55,605 nucleotides of DNA, from positions 1-55,605 of the forward strand of contig NZ_VSFA01000044.1 in assembly GCF_008119785.1 (NCBI RefSeq), in the 5' to 3' direction. Position numbers and translations under genes: made by a program. The notes beneath the pieces were generated by a model that was given only the letters and a program-made list of their open reading frames with translations, had not been told where the DNA came from and did not search any database. This DNA is from Micromonospora sp. MP36. Its GTDB lineage: Bacteria; Actinomycetota; Actinomycetes; Mycobacteriales; Micromonosporaceae. This document shows positions 16,080-24,551 of this stretch, one piece after another (positions within the stretch are counted from its first letter, which is position 1; each line of letters opens with the position of its first letter).

Positions 16080-17246
16080 GTGACCCCGCTCGCCACCGCC
16101 CTGGCCGGACTGACCATCGACTCGGTCGAGACGTACGCCGTCGCGTTGCCCACCGTGCGCTCGTTCGGGGTGTCCGGCGGGTCGGTCGCCGTCGCCGGCA
16201 AGCCCAGCATCCGCGTCCTGGTCAAGGTCAGCGCCGACGGTGTCACCGGCTGGGGCGAGGCCACCCCGATCCCGGCCTGGACCTACGAGACGGCGGAATC
16301 CATCGTCACCACCGTCGACCGGTACCTCGCCCCGGCGATCCTCGGCCGCCCCGCCTGGGACCTCGACGGGGTGACCGCCGCGTTCGACCGGGCCGTCAAC
16401 CGGGGCTTCACCATCGGCGCGCCGCTGGCCAAGTGCGCCGTCGACGTGGCGCTGCACGACCTGCTCGGCCGGGCGCTCGGCGTCTCCGTCGGGGTGCTGT
16501 GGGGGCAACGCCGCCGGGAGAGCATCGAGCTGGGCTGGATCGTCTCCGGGCAGACCGCCGGCGAGGTGGCCGACGCGGTGGCGGAGGGACACGCCCTCGG
16601 CTACCGGGCGTTCAAGGTGAAGGTCGGCCTGCACCGCGAGGCCGAGGACGCCGCCGTGGTGCGGGCGGTACGCGAGGCCGCGCCCGACGCCGCGCTGTGG
16701 GTGGACGCCAACCAGGCGTACACGGTGGACGCCGCGCTGCGGATGGCCCGCCGGCTGGCCGACCTCGACGTCACCGCGTTCGAGCAGCCGCTGCCCGCCA
16801 ACGACGTCGCCGGGCTGCGCCGGCTGCGGGAGGCGTCGCCGGTGCCGGTCGCCCTCGACGAGAGCCTGCGCCACCCCAGCGACCTGGCCACCTTCGTCAA
16901 GCTCGACGCGGTGGACGTGGCCATCGCCAAGGTGCAGCGCAGCGGCGGGTTGACCCTGTCGCGGCGGCTGTGCGCCCTGGCCGAGGACGCCGGCGTGCGG
17001 CTGATGGGCTCCGGGCTCACCGACTCCGACCTGGGCCTGGCCGCCTCGGTGCACCTGTTCGCCGCGTACGGCATCGACACGCCGGTCGACCTCAACGGGC
17101 GGCAGTTCCTGGAGTCGTCGTACGCCACCGGGGCGACCGTGCAGGTGCGCGACGGCGTCGCGCAGGTGCCGACCGGGCCGGGCCTCGGCGTGGACGTCGA
17201 CGAGTCGGTGGTGAAGGAACTCGCCGTGGACGTGCTCGCCGAGTAG
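16080..17246 (+). CDS. Mandelate racemase/muconate lactonizing enzyme-family protein
   Basis: 388 residues, GTG start after AAAGGGA. Enolase-superfamily enzyme with the muconate-lactonizing-subgroup residues visible: K179-x-K181 (FKVKVG), metal ligands D209 (WVDANQ), E235 (AFEQPLP) and D260 (ALDES), and the second catalytic lysine K284 (IAKVQRSGG). The subgroup includes cycloisomerases, dipeptide epimerases, o-succinylbenzoate synthase and some sugar-acid enzymes. It forms a unit with the LacI gene and probably acts in the same pathway as the divergent operon; the substrate is unknown. Confidence 0.88.
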   Translation: MTPLATALAGLTIDSVETYAVALPTVRSFGVSGGSVAVAGKPSIRVLVKVSADGVTGWGEATPIPAWTYETAESIVTTVDRYLAPAILGRPAWDLDGVTAAFDRAVNRGFTIGAPLAKCAVDVALHDLLGRALGVSVGVLWGQRRRESIELGWIVSGQTAGEVADAVAEGHALGYRAFKVKVGLHREAEDAAVVRAVREAAPDAALWVDANQAYTVDAALRMARRLADLDVTAFEQPLPANDVAGLRRLREASPVPVALDESLRHPSDLATFVKLDAVDVAIAKVQRSGGLTLSRRLCALAEDAGVRLMGSGLTDSDLGLAASVHLFAAYGIDTPVDLNGRQFLESSYATGATVQVRDGVAQVPTGPGLGVDVDESVVKELAVDVLAE

Positions 17247-17260
17247 CCACCCGGCGCCGG

Positions 17261-18724
17261 TCAGCCGCGGGCGGCCCCGAGACCGAGCAGGACGGCCAGG
17301 CCGAGCGCGCTGCGCGGGGCGTACGGCACCCGCCAGAGCCCGCCGTGCGCCGCCCCGTACGCCTCGTCCCGCCACGGGTGGTCCTGGGCCGGGCCACCGC
17401 CGGTGCGCAGGTCGTGCACGAGCAGCGCGGCCATCAGGGTGTTGCTGGTGGCCGGGTCGAACACCTCGATGCCGAACCGGTGCGCGCCCGCGTACGCGGC
17501 GGCGAGCGCCCGGTTGCGCAGCACCGAACGGGTGCGCGTCGGCGGGGCCACCGTGAACGAGACGGTCGTCCCGGCGTCGCGCACCACCGCCGCCCGCCAC
17601 CGTTGCAGCCGCTTCGCGAGGGCGTAGTTCGGGCCCTGCTGCGGCACGAGGCTGTCGTTGACGCCCGGGTCGGCGTCGGGCGGGTAGTTGCGGTGCAGCA
17701 GCCGTCCGCCGGAGAGCACCCGCAGCGACCGGCGGGCCAGTCCGCGTGCGGCGTATCCCCGCTCGGCGTGCGCGACCGCCTCGGCGGGGACGGCGTACAC
17801 GTCGGTGGGGGTGGCGAGGAAGGCCAGCGCCACGTCGTCGCGGCGCTGCTGCAGGTGGCGGGTGAGCGCGTCGACGGCCATGGCGACCCGGACGTTGGTG
17901 GCGCCGTCGGCGTAGACGTAGTTGCCGAGCACGAGCCGGCCGTCGACGCCGAGCAGCCACTGCGCGGCCTGCGGCAGCCGGTGCAGCAGGTCCGCCCCGG
18001 CGCCGGCGGCGAGGGCCTGGTCGTCGTCGCCGGTGCCGGGGCGCACCGGCAGGTGCAGCCGCCCGCCGTACCGGTGGGCGGTGTGCAGCAGCCGCCGCCA
18101 GATGTCCGGCCGCGGCAGGTCGACCGCGACGACGTCGCCGCCCCAGCGCAGCACCGACGGCAGCGGGCCCATCTCGGCGCCGGCGCCGAGCACCACCACG
18201 CGCTGGTCGCGCAGGTCGAGCCAGTCCGGGTTGGCCATGACCGCGCGGACCGCCTCGGCGCAGGACGGCTCGATCACCCCGGCGGTGACCCAGGCGTCGA
18301 GCCGACGGTGCAGCTCGTCGCCGCGCAGCCGCTGCCCGCGGTACGGCAGCGACAGCTCCCGTTCGGGCTCGCCGCTGCCGGTGACGGTGGCCGTGTCCAG
18401 CGGCGGCTGCCCGGCGGCGGTGGTGAACACCTCGTCCAGCGGAAGCTCCGCGCCGCCGTCGGCGACCACCCGCATTCGGGCGTGCAGGGCGGTGAGGCCG
18501 TCGCGGGCGATGGTGACCGCGGCGTCGCGGGAGAGCAGCCCCGCCTCGACCAGCCGGCGGAAGTGGACCAGGTAGCCGTGCCGCCAGTTGGTCTCGTGCT
18601 CGGCCGAGCGCGCACCGACCGGGTCGACCGCGCGCAGCGCGTCGGCGACGACGGCCCGACCGAGGGCGCTGGTGCTGCGCGTGCCGTCGGTCAGGGGGAA
18701 CACCACCCCGGTCGGACCCTCCAC
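17261..18724 (-). CDS. Unrecognised protein with a Rossmann-like core
   Basis: 487 residues from a GTG at 18724 with GAAGGG nine bases upstream; an in-frame GTG at 18772 would add 16 residues but has no ribosome-binding site. I do not recognise the family. The middle contains a dinucleotide- or SAM-binding-like segment (QRVVVLGAGAEMGPLPSVL, then GGDVVAVDLPR) and later VLGNYVYADGATNVRVAMAVDAL. The C terminus has a hydrophobic tail. It may be an NAD(P)- or SAM-dependent enzyme; nothing in the context decides the role. The gene ends 14 bases from the convergent enolase-superfamily gene. Confidence 0.7.
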   Translation of the reverse strand: MEGPTGVVFPLTDGTRSTSALGRAVVADALRAVDPVGARSAEHETNWRHGYLVHFRRLVEAGLLSRDAAVTIARDGLTALHARMRVVADGGAELPLDEVFTTAAGQPPLDTATVTGSGEPERELSLPYRGQRLRGDELHRRLDAWVTAGVIEPSCAEAVRAVMANPDWLDLRDQRVVVLGAGAEMGPLPSVLRWGGDVVAVDLPRPDIWRRLLHTAHRYGGRLHLPVRPGTGDDDQALAAGAGADLLHRLPQAAQWLLGVDGRLVLGNYVYADGATNVRVAMAVDALTRHLQQRRDDVALAFLATPTDVYAVPAEAVAHAERGYAARGLARRSLRVLSGGRLLHRNYPPDADPGVNDSLVPQQGPNYALAKRLQRWRAAVVRDAGTTVSFTVAPPTRTRSVLRNRALAAAYAGAHRFGIEVFDPATSNTLMAALLVHDLRTGGGPAQDHPWRDEAYGAAHGGLWRVPYAPRSALGLAVLLGLGAARG

Positions 18725-18847
18725 CGGCCACCGCCCTTCTCGTACCGGCCGCACGCCGGCCGCTGGTGCCACTGTGCCGCATGCGCCAGCGGGCCGCAGC
18801 GGCGCGGCACCCGGGTGGACCGCCGCCGTGGAGCCCGGGCGGCGCCC

Positions 18848-19528
18848 TCAGCGGGACAGGATGGCCACCATCTCCTGGTATCCGCGGTCGCGTGCGTGTC
18901 GCAGCGCGTCGACGCCGTCCTTGTCGGGCAGGTGCACGTCCGCGCCGGCGGCCACCAGGATCTCCGCGATCTGCTGGTACGGCCTCGTGCCGTCGCCGAG
19001 GATGACGCACTCCAGCAGGGCGGTCCAGCCGAGGTTGTTGACGTGGTTGACGTTGATGCCGGTACGGACGACGCGGCGCACGTAGTCGACGTGGCCACGC
19101 TCGCTGGCCGGGATGACCGAGATGCCGCCGTACCGGTTCACGATCGTCATGTCCGGCCCCGCGGGCAGCAGCACCTCGAGCATCGCGACGCTGCCGGTCA
19201 CGCCCGTCACCAGCCACGGGGTGTCGTGCTGGTCGTCGAGCGCGTTCGGGTCCGCGCCGGCGTCGACGAGCACGCGGGCGGCCTCGACATGGTCGTTCGC
19301 GGCGGCCAGCAGCAGCGGCGTGCGCCGCCGCGCGTCGCGGGTTTCCCGGTCGGCGCCGGCCGCCAGCGCGGCGCGTACGCCGGCCGGGTCGCCGGCGCTG
19401 GCCGCGGCGAGCAGAGCCTGGTCTGCGGGGGTGGTCATGCGGTCCTCCGAGGGTCGGGTCGTGCCGGGCGACGTGCAGCCGCCGGCGGCCACGGCGAGGG
19501 TGAGGGTGAGCAGGGCACGGCGTTTCAC
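18848..19528 (-). CDS. Ankyrin-repeat lipoprotein
   Basis: 226 residues. Begins with MKRRALLTLTLAVAAGG followed by Cys 18 (lipobox AAGGC), so it is a probable surface lipoprotein. From about residue 35 it carries four to five ankyrin repeats (TPLLLAAANDHVEAARVLVDAGADPN, with further repeats ending DKDGVDALRHARDRGYQEMV). Ankyrin repeats bind proteins. The GTG start overlaps the TGA of the response-regulator gene (GTGA), so it is made with the two-component system; it could tune or report for that system. Confidence 0.85.
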   Translation of the reverse strand: MKRRALLTLTLAVAAGGCTSPGTTRPSEDRMTTPADQALLAAASAGDPAGVRAALAAGADRETRDARRRTPLLLAAANDHVEAARVLVDAGADPNALDDQHDTPWLVTGVTGSVAMLEVLLPAGPDMTIVNRYGGISVIPASERGHVDYVRRVVRTGINVNHVNNLGWTALLECVILGDGTRPYQQIAEILVAAGADVHLPDKDGVDALRHARDRGYQEMVAILSR

Positions 19529-20157
19529 AGCCGGATCAGCTTCCGTTCGACGGCGGCGTGCACCGCCGCGGTACGGGAGTCGACGCCGAGCTTGGCGTAG
19601 ATGTGCACCAGGTGGGTCTTGACGGTGGCCTCGCTGATGAACAGCCGCTGGCTGATCTCCTTGTTGGCGTGGCCCCGGGCGAGCAGCGTGAGGATCTCCA
19701 CCTCGCGGGTGCTGAGCGTGGTGCGTGGCGCGCGCATCCGGTCCATCAGCCGGGCGGCGACCGGCGGGGAGAGGACGGTCTGTCCGGCCGCGGCGGCGTG
19801 CACGGCGCGGAAGAGTTCCTCGGGCGGGCAGTCCTTGAGCAGGTATCCGGTCGCGCCGGCCTCGATCGCGCGGATGATGTCGTCCTCGGTGTCGTAGGTG
19901 GTCAACACCAGGACGCGCGGCGGGTCCGGCAGGGCGAGGAGGCGCTCGGTGGCCGCGACCCCGTCGGCTCCGGTGCCGAGTTGCAGGTCCATCAGCACCA
20001 CGTTGGGACGCAGGGCGGCGGCCTGCCGGACGGCGTCGTCGGCGGTGGCGGCGTCGGCCACCACCGCCATGTCCGGCCGGCCGCCGAGCAGTGCGCGGAG
20101 GCCGGCGCGGACCACCGGATGGTCGTCGACCAGGATCAGTCGCAGCGGGGTCGTCAT
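19525..20157 (-). CDS. NarL/LuxR-family response regulator
   Basis: 210 residues. Receiver domain with acidic pocket DD (LILVDDHPVVRAGL), phospho-acceptor D57 (VVLMDLQL), Thr in VLVLTTYD and Lys in YLLKD; the LuxR/GerE HTH lies at about 145-205 (LSTREVEILTLLARGHANKEIS, TVKTHLVHIYAKLGV). It overlaps the kinase stop codon by ATGA and the ankyrin-lipoprotein start by GTGA, so three genes form one coupled operon. Confidence 0.93.
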   Translation of the reverse strand: MTTPLRLILVDDHPVVRAGLRALLGGRPDMAVVADAATADDAVRQAAALRPNVVLMDLQLGTGADGVAATERLLALPDPPRVLVLTTYDTEDDIIRAIEAGATGYLLKDCPPEELFRAVHAAAAGQTVLSPPVAARLMDRMRAPRTTLSTREVEILTLLARGHANKEISQRLFISEATVKTHLVHIYAKLGVDSRTAAVHAAVERKLIRL

Positions 20158-21281
20158 CGCGCCTCCCGCAGCGGCAGGCTCACGGCGAGCGCCGTGCCTT
20201 CACCGGGGGCGCTCTCGATGGTGACCGTGCCGCCGAGGTGCGCTATCCGTTCCCGAATCCCGGTCAGCCCGAACCCGCTGGCGACCGCGGGGTCGAAGCC
20301 TGTTCCGTCGTCGTACACGTCGAGCATCACCTCCTCGTCGCCGTAGGTCAGCGTCACCGCGCTCCGGTGTGCGCGTGCGTGGCGGCGGACGTTGGCCAGG
20401 GCGCCCTGCGCGACCCGCAGCAGCGCGATCTCGTTGTCGACGCCGAGCGGCACGACCCTGCCCGCCACGGTGAATCGGACCGGGAGGCCGGTGTCGCGCT
20501 CGGCCGCGGCGCACAACCGGCGCAGGGCGTCGGTCAGCGAGGCGTTGTCTAGGGCCGGCGAGGCCAGCCCGCGGACGAAACGGCGCGCCTCGGCCAGGTT
20601 CTCCCGGGCGGTCGCCGCCGCCTGCCGCACGTGCCCGCGTGCCTGGGTGGGCGTGCTGTCCCATTCCTGGTCGGCCGCCTGCAGCAGTAGGTTCATGCTC
20701 GACAGGCCCTGGGCGAGGGTGTCGTGGATCTCCCGGGATAGCCGGGCCCGTTCCGCCAGCGCCCCGGCCTCGTGTTGGCTGCGGTTCAGCTCGTCACGGG
20801 TGGCCAGCAGGTCGTCGAGCGCGCGTTGCCGGGCCCGGTTCTGCCGGTCCAGTTCGAGGAAGACGGTGGTGGTGATGGCCGCGATGCCCACCGGCCCGAG
20901 CAGGAGGCTGGGGTCGAACCGGTCGGCCAGCCGGATCTGCGCGAGCACGACCGCGGCGGTCAGCAGCCCGACCAGTGGCCAGACCGCGCGTTGCGGCAGT
21001 TGGCGCAGGCCCAGGAAGAACAGCGGGATCGCGCACCAGGCGAAGCTGGGCGCGACGAGCACCAGCGCGAGGAACGCGATGATCACCGCCGCGAAGCGGA
21101 CTCCCGGCGCGAACCGCCCCAGCTCGTTCACCGCGTACGCGGTCAGTAGCACCCCGGCCAGCGCCAGCACGCCGACGGTGGCGGCTCCGCCGCCGTGGTA
21201 CGCCACATAGCGGGACGCGGAGGCGGCCAGCAGGAGCAGAAACCCCCACCGCATCACCGAACGCAGCCGGTCCTCCCGCAT
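20154..21281 (-). CDS. Sensor histidine kinase (HisKA_3 type)
   Basis: 375 residues. About five membrane segments in the first 145 residues with very short external loops, a coiled linker, then the HisKA_3 dimerisation domain with phospho-acceptor H186 (SREIHDTLAQGL) and a HATPase_c domain (ALANVRRHARAH, VYDDGTGFDP, GFGLTGIRERIAHLGG). It partners the downstream NarL-type regulator. Short external loops mean it may sense through the membrane or through an accessory protein; the divergent HbpS/GlcG-like secreted protein is a candidate. Confidence 0.92.
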   Translation of the reverse strand: MREDRLRSVMRWGFLLLLAASASRYVAYHGGGAATVGVLALAGVLLTAYAVNELGRFAPGVRFAAVIIAFLALVLVAPSFAWCAIPLFFLGLRQLPQRAVWPLVGLLTAAVVLAQIRLADRFDPSLLLGPVGIAAITTTVFLELDRQNRARQRALDDLLATRDELNRSQHEAGALAERARLSREIHDTLAQGLSSMNLLLQAADQEWDSTPTQARGHVRQAAATARENLAEARRFVRGLASPALDNASLTDALRRLCAAAERDTGLPVRFTVAGRVVPLGVDNEIALLRVAQGALANVRRHARAHRSAVTLTYGDEEVMLDVYDDGTGFDPAVASGFGLTGIRERIAHLGGTVTIESAPGEGTALAVSLPLREAR

Positions 21282-21464
21282 CGCGCACCTCCCTCACGCA
21301 TCCCGCCTGATCTTGACAAAAACCCAGCGTACGGCAGGTCTGCGGAAGGCGAATCAACCATCTGATGTATCGCGGTTGGATCCGGCGGGCCATGCCCGTA
21401 CCGCCGGGCGCGACCAGGCTGGGTGCGTCACCTCGACTCTCACCCGAACAAGAGGAGCACTGCG

Positions 21465-22007
21465 ATGATCAACGTCCGCCGCCGGGCCACGCTCGGTCTG
21501 ATCGCCGGCGCCGTAGGTGTGGCCGCCGTCACCGGCGTCACCGTCAACGCCAACGCCGCCGAGTCCGCGGCGCCCCGCGCCGCGGTCGCCAGCAAGGGCG
21601 ACGTGGTCGCCAATCCGTCGCTCGACATCGACGCGGCACTGAGCGCGGCTGAGGCGACGCTCAAGGCGGCCGAGAAGGGCGGTCACCGCGTCACCGTCGT
21701 GGTCCTCGACCGATCGGGCGACGTCCAGGTGCAGCTCAAGGGCGACGGCGCCGGCCCGCAGACGGCCGAGTCCGCCACGCGCAAGGCGTTCACGGCCGTC
21801 TCCTTCGGCCAGCCGACCTCGGCGCTCTCCGCCCGGGTCACCGGCCCGGGGGCCACGCTGCGGGACATCCCGGGGACGCTGTTCCTGGCCGGTGGCGTGC
21901 CGGTGAGCGTCGACGGTCAGGTCGTCGGGGCCATCGGGGTCGGCGGCGCACCCTCGGGCGACCTCGACGAGCAGTACGCCAACGCCGGGGCGAACACCCT
22001 GCGCTGA
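21465..22007 (+). CDS. Secreted HbpS/GlcG-family protein
   Basis: 180 residues. AGAGGAG precedes the ATG. The N terminus (NVRRRATLGLIAGAVGVAA) is a signal peptide with a twin-arginine-like motif, cleaved around ANAAES. The mature part is a GlcG/HbpS (DUF336) domain: ALSAAEATLKAAEKGGHRVTVVVLD, ATRKAFTAVSFG, and VSVDGQVVGAIGVGGAP. HbpS of Streptomyces binds haem/iron outside the cell and works with the SenS/SenR two-component system. Here it is divergent from a five-TM kinase and NarL-type regulator, a similar arrangement. Confidence 0.85.
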   Translation: MINVRRRATLGLIAGAVGVAAVTGVTVNANAAESAAPRAAVASKGDVVANPSLDIDAALSAAEATLKAAEKGGHRVTVVVLDRSGDVQVQLKGDGAGPQTAESATRKAFTAVSFGQPTSALSARVTGPGATLRDIPGTLFLAGGVPVSVDGQVVGAIGVGGAPSGDLDEQYANAGANTLR

Positions 22008-22018
22008 CGCCCCACCGG

Positions 22019-22061
22019 CCGGCGCAGGGTTGGGTTCCGGACCAGCCAGGCCCTGCGCCGG
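22019..22061 (+). terminator. Hairpin terminator
   Basis: CCGGCGCAGGG (22019-22029) pairs perfectly with CCCTGCGCCGG (22051-22061) around a 21-base loop, 12 bases after the stop codon of the HbpS/GlcG-like gene. Confidence 0.65.
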
Positions 22062-22251
22062 TCCGCCCGTCGGCATCGGGCGCGGCTGGCCGGGCAGGTC
22101 ACGCCTTGCATACGGGACGGTCACGACGTTCACGCTTGCGTATCGGCTCGGCTACGACGGGATCCGCCGGACTGTCCAGCTGCGTCAATGACCGGGACGG
22201 ATCCGACGCGCTGCGCCGGATCGCCCGCCCCAGCCTGCCCGGGAGGAACCG

Positions 22252-23727
22252 ATGGTCCACATGCGACGATGGCTGCCGCTGGCGGCGCTCGCCCTCACGA
22301 TGACGGTCACCGCCTGCTCCGCCGGAGGCGGGCAGCGCAGCGACTCCGCGCACGGGCCGGTCCGCCAGCACGACGGCACGCCCCGGTCGGGTGGGAACGA
22401 AACGGCGACGGAGGACGACCCGCGCTCCACCTTCGGCGTCGACGTCGACACCGCCTCCTACGGCTACGCCCGCCGGCTCATCATGGACGGGCAACTTCCC
22501 GAGCGCACCGCGGTGCGGCCCGAGGAGTTCGTGAACTCCTTCCGGCAGGACTACGTCGAGCCCGCGGGCGACGGCTTCGCCGTACACGTCGACGGCGCCC
22601 GACTGCCCGACACCCACGAGACGGCCGGGGAGGTCCGGTTGATGCGGGTCGGACTGCAGACCCGCGTGGAGGACGAGGAGAGCCGCCCGGACGCCGCCCT
22701 CACCTTCGTCGTCGACGTCTCCGGATCGATGGGCGAACCCGGCCGGCTCGATCTGGTGAAGGACGCGCTGCACACCCTCGTGGACCAGTTGCGTCGCACC
22801 GACTCCATCGCGATCGTCGAGTTCAGCGACGAGGCCCGGGTGATCCGGGAGATGACCCGGGTCTCCGACGCCGACGAGCTGCACGACGCCGTCGACTCGC
22901 TCCGTACGCGGGACAGCACGAACCTGGAGGCCGGCCTGGTGCTCGGTTACCGGGTGGCCCGCGACGGGTTCCGGTCCGGCGCGACGAACCGGGTGATCGT
23001 GCTCTCCGACGGGCTCGCCAACGCCGGCCGGACCGAAGCGGAGCCGATCCTGCGTCGGGTGCGCGACGAGGCGGCGAAGCAGATCGCCCTGCTCGGCGTG
23101 GGCGTCGGCAGCGAGTACGGCGACGAGTTGATGGAGCAGTTGGCCGACAAGGGCGACGGCTTCGTGGTGTACGCCAGCGAGCGCGCCCAGGCGCGGAAGG
23201 TGTTCGTCCGGCAGCTGCCGGCGACGTTGAGCGTCCGGGCCTTGGACGCGAAGGTGCAGGTGAGCTTCGAACCGAGCGTGGTGCGGTCCTACCGTCTCAT
23301 CGGGTACGACAACCGGGCGATCGACGACGAGGACTTCCGCGACGACCGGGTCGACGGCGGCGAGGTCGGCCCCGGGCACAGCGTCACGGCGCTGTATGCG
23401 GTGCGGCTGGCCGACGAGGCGTCCCCGTCGGCGCGGGTCGCCCGGGTGCAGGTGCGCTGGACCGATCCGCACGACCGCAAGGCCGCCGAGACGTACGGGT
23501 CGGTGACCGTCGGCGACCTGAACCGGGCGTTCGGCGCGGCGTCGCCGCGGTTGCGGACCTGCTACGCGGCGGCCTACTTCGCCCAGGCGCTGCAGGGCGG
23601 CCCGTACGGCCGGGAGGTGCGCCTGGGTGACCTGGCGACGATCGCCGAGGAGGCGGCCGCCGCCAGCGAGGACGCGGAGGTGAAGGAGCTGGCGCGGGTG
23701 ATCCGGCTCGCCGAGGAACTGCGCTGA
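22252..23727 (+). CDS. VWA-domain lipoprotein (YfbK-like)
   Basis: 491 residues. GGGAGGAA sits six bases before the ATG. Lipoprotein signal with lipobox ending TVTAC (Cys 22). The family's N-terminal von Willebrand-associated domain (TFGVDVDTASYGYARRLI, VRPEEFVNSF) is followed by a VWA domain with an intact MIDAS (DVSGSMG, about residue 155, and DSIAIVEFSD) and the YfbK-type C-terminal DUF3520-like region (LNRAFGAASPRLRTCYAAAYFAQAL). These are metal-dependent protein-binding surface proteins of uncertain role. The gene is monocistronic. Confidence 0.88.
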   Translation: MVHMRRWLPLAALALTMTVTACSAGGGQRSDSAHGPVRQHDGTPRSGGNETATEDDPRSTFGVDVDTASYGYARRLIMDGQLPERTAVRPEEFVNSFRQDYVEPAGDGFAVHVDGARLPDTHETAGEVRLMRVGLQTRVEDEESRPDAALTFVVDVSGSMGEPGRLDLVKDALHTLVDQLRRTDSIAIVEFSDEARVIREMTRVSDADELHDAVDSLRTRDSTNLEAGLVLGYRVARDGFRSGATNRVIVLSDGLANAGRTEAEPILRRVRDEAAKQIALLGVGVGSEYGDELMEQLADKGDGFVVYASERAQARKVFVRQLPATLSVRALDAKVQVSFEPSVVRSYRLIGYDNRAIDDEDFRDDRVDGGEVGPGHSVTALYAVRLADEASPSARVARVQVRWTDPHDRKAAETYGSVTVGDLNRAFGAASPRLRTCYAAAYFAQALQGGPYGREVRLGDLATIAEEAAAASEDAEVKELARVIRLAEELR

Positions 23728-23779
23728 TGGGTGGCGAGGCACGCGGCAGCGCGGCCGGTGCCCGCCAGGGACGGGCCGG

Positions 23780-24196
23780 TCAGGCGTCGTGGACGGGGAT
23801 CTGATGGACCAGTTCGGCAGCGATGACCGCCGGAACCAGGTGCGGCTCGCACGTGAGGTAGTAGGCGTCGTGCTTCAGTGCCGCCCACACGGCGTGGGCG
23901 CGGGCGAGGTCGCCCTTGGTCAGGCGCACCGTGGTGGCGGCCTGGGCCGCATCGGGGGCGGACAGCGGCAGCACCGTCACGCCGGGCAGGGTGGCCAGGA
24001 CGCCGAGCCGGGCGGCGGCGGGCCGATCACTGGTCTGCGCGTACGCCTCGAGCAGCGCGACGGTGGGCAGGCCGACGTAGGCGCCCTCGTCCGCGATGTC
24101 GACCAGCAGCTCACCGACGTGCACGTGGCCGCGGGAGTAGGACAGCATGGCGGAGGTGTCCAGGATCGCCCGGATCTCGATGTCGCCGGCGGGCAT
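23780..24196 (-). CDS. PIN-domain protein, probable VapC-type toxin
   Basis: 138 residues. The N-terminal ILDTSAMLSYSRG gives the first PIN-domain acidic residue, VALLEAYAQTSD the second and LARAHAVWAALKHDAYYLT the helical part carrying later acidic positions. PIN toxins cleave RNA. Its ATG overlaps the stop codon of the ribbon-helix-helix gene upstream by one base (TGATG), the classic antitoxin-toxin arrangement. Confidence 0.8.
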   Translation of the reverse strand: MPAGDIEIRAILDTSAMLSYSRGHVHVGELLVDIADEGAYVGLPTVALLEAYAQTSDRPAAARLGVLATLPGVTVLPLSAPDAAQAATTVRLTKGDLARAHAVWAALKHDAYYLTCEPHLVPAVIAAELVHQIPVHDA

Positions 24197-24486
24197 CAGG
24201 CAGCGGTGGTGGAATCGGCGTCGGGCCAGGTGCCGTCCCGGAGCATGGCGCGACGCCGGGCGTTCTCCGCCCGCTGCTCAGCGGTGAGGGGAGAAAGCTT
24301 GCCGCGTACGCCTGCTACGCCGTCGTCCGTCACGTCGATGCCGACCGCCCGCAGCATCGCGGCGGTCGCGGCGGCCCGGTCCATGCGAGCGCGCAGCGCG
24401 TCGGTGACCGCTGCCGAGGCGTTCTCTTCCCGCTCCAGGTAGGCCGCGACGTCGTCCGGCAGGCTGACCGTCACCCGCTTCGTCAT
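24196..24486 (-). CDS. Ribbon-helix-helix antitoxin (VapB-like)
   Basis: 96 residues. RHH fold at the N terminus (TKRVTVSLPDDVAAYLEREEN, SAAVTDALRARMDRAAA) with a longer C-terminal tail (LTAEQRAENARRRAML) that would wrap the toxin. The ATG at 24486 is chosen because it puts the RHH strand at the extreme N terminus, as usual. A 7-bp direct repeat overlaps this start and could be the autoregulatory operator. Confidence 0.8.
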   Translation of the reverse strand: MTKRVTVSLPDDVAAYLEREENASAAVTDALRARMDRAAATAAMLRAVGIDVTDDGVAGVRGKLSPLTAEQRAENARRRAMLRDGTWPDADSTTAA

Positions 24487-24500
24487 ACTCAGATCATACT
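24483..24500. promoter_or_regulatory. Direct repeat over the antitoxin start, candidate RHH operator
   Basis: TCATACT at 24483-24489 and again at 24494-24500, an 11-bp period; the first copy contains the antitoxin start codon. Ribbon-helix-helix antitoxins bind short repeats about one helical turn apart, so this may be the autorepression site. Confidence 0.45.
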
Positions 24501-24551
24501 GCCGGGCGGGCGAGCCGGAAGACGTGCCGCGCGGTCCGGCCGTGGCGAGGG

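Noticed and set aside
15741..19217. A minus-strand frame of more than 1100 codons over the enolase-superfamily gene
   Set aside because: It is the high-GC shadow of genes on the other strand and frame; the sequence is repetitive Arg/Gly/Ala/Pro and lacks motifs, while the true genes have clear domains.
21313..21345. TTGACA before the HbpS-like gene as a promoter
   Set aside because: A good -35 hexamer but no acceptable -10 at 16-19 bases, so I do not annotate it.
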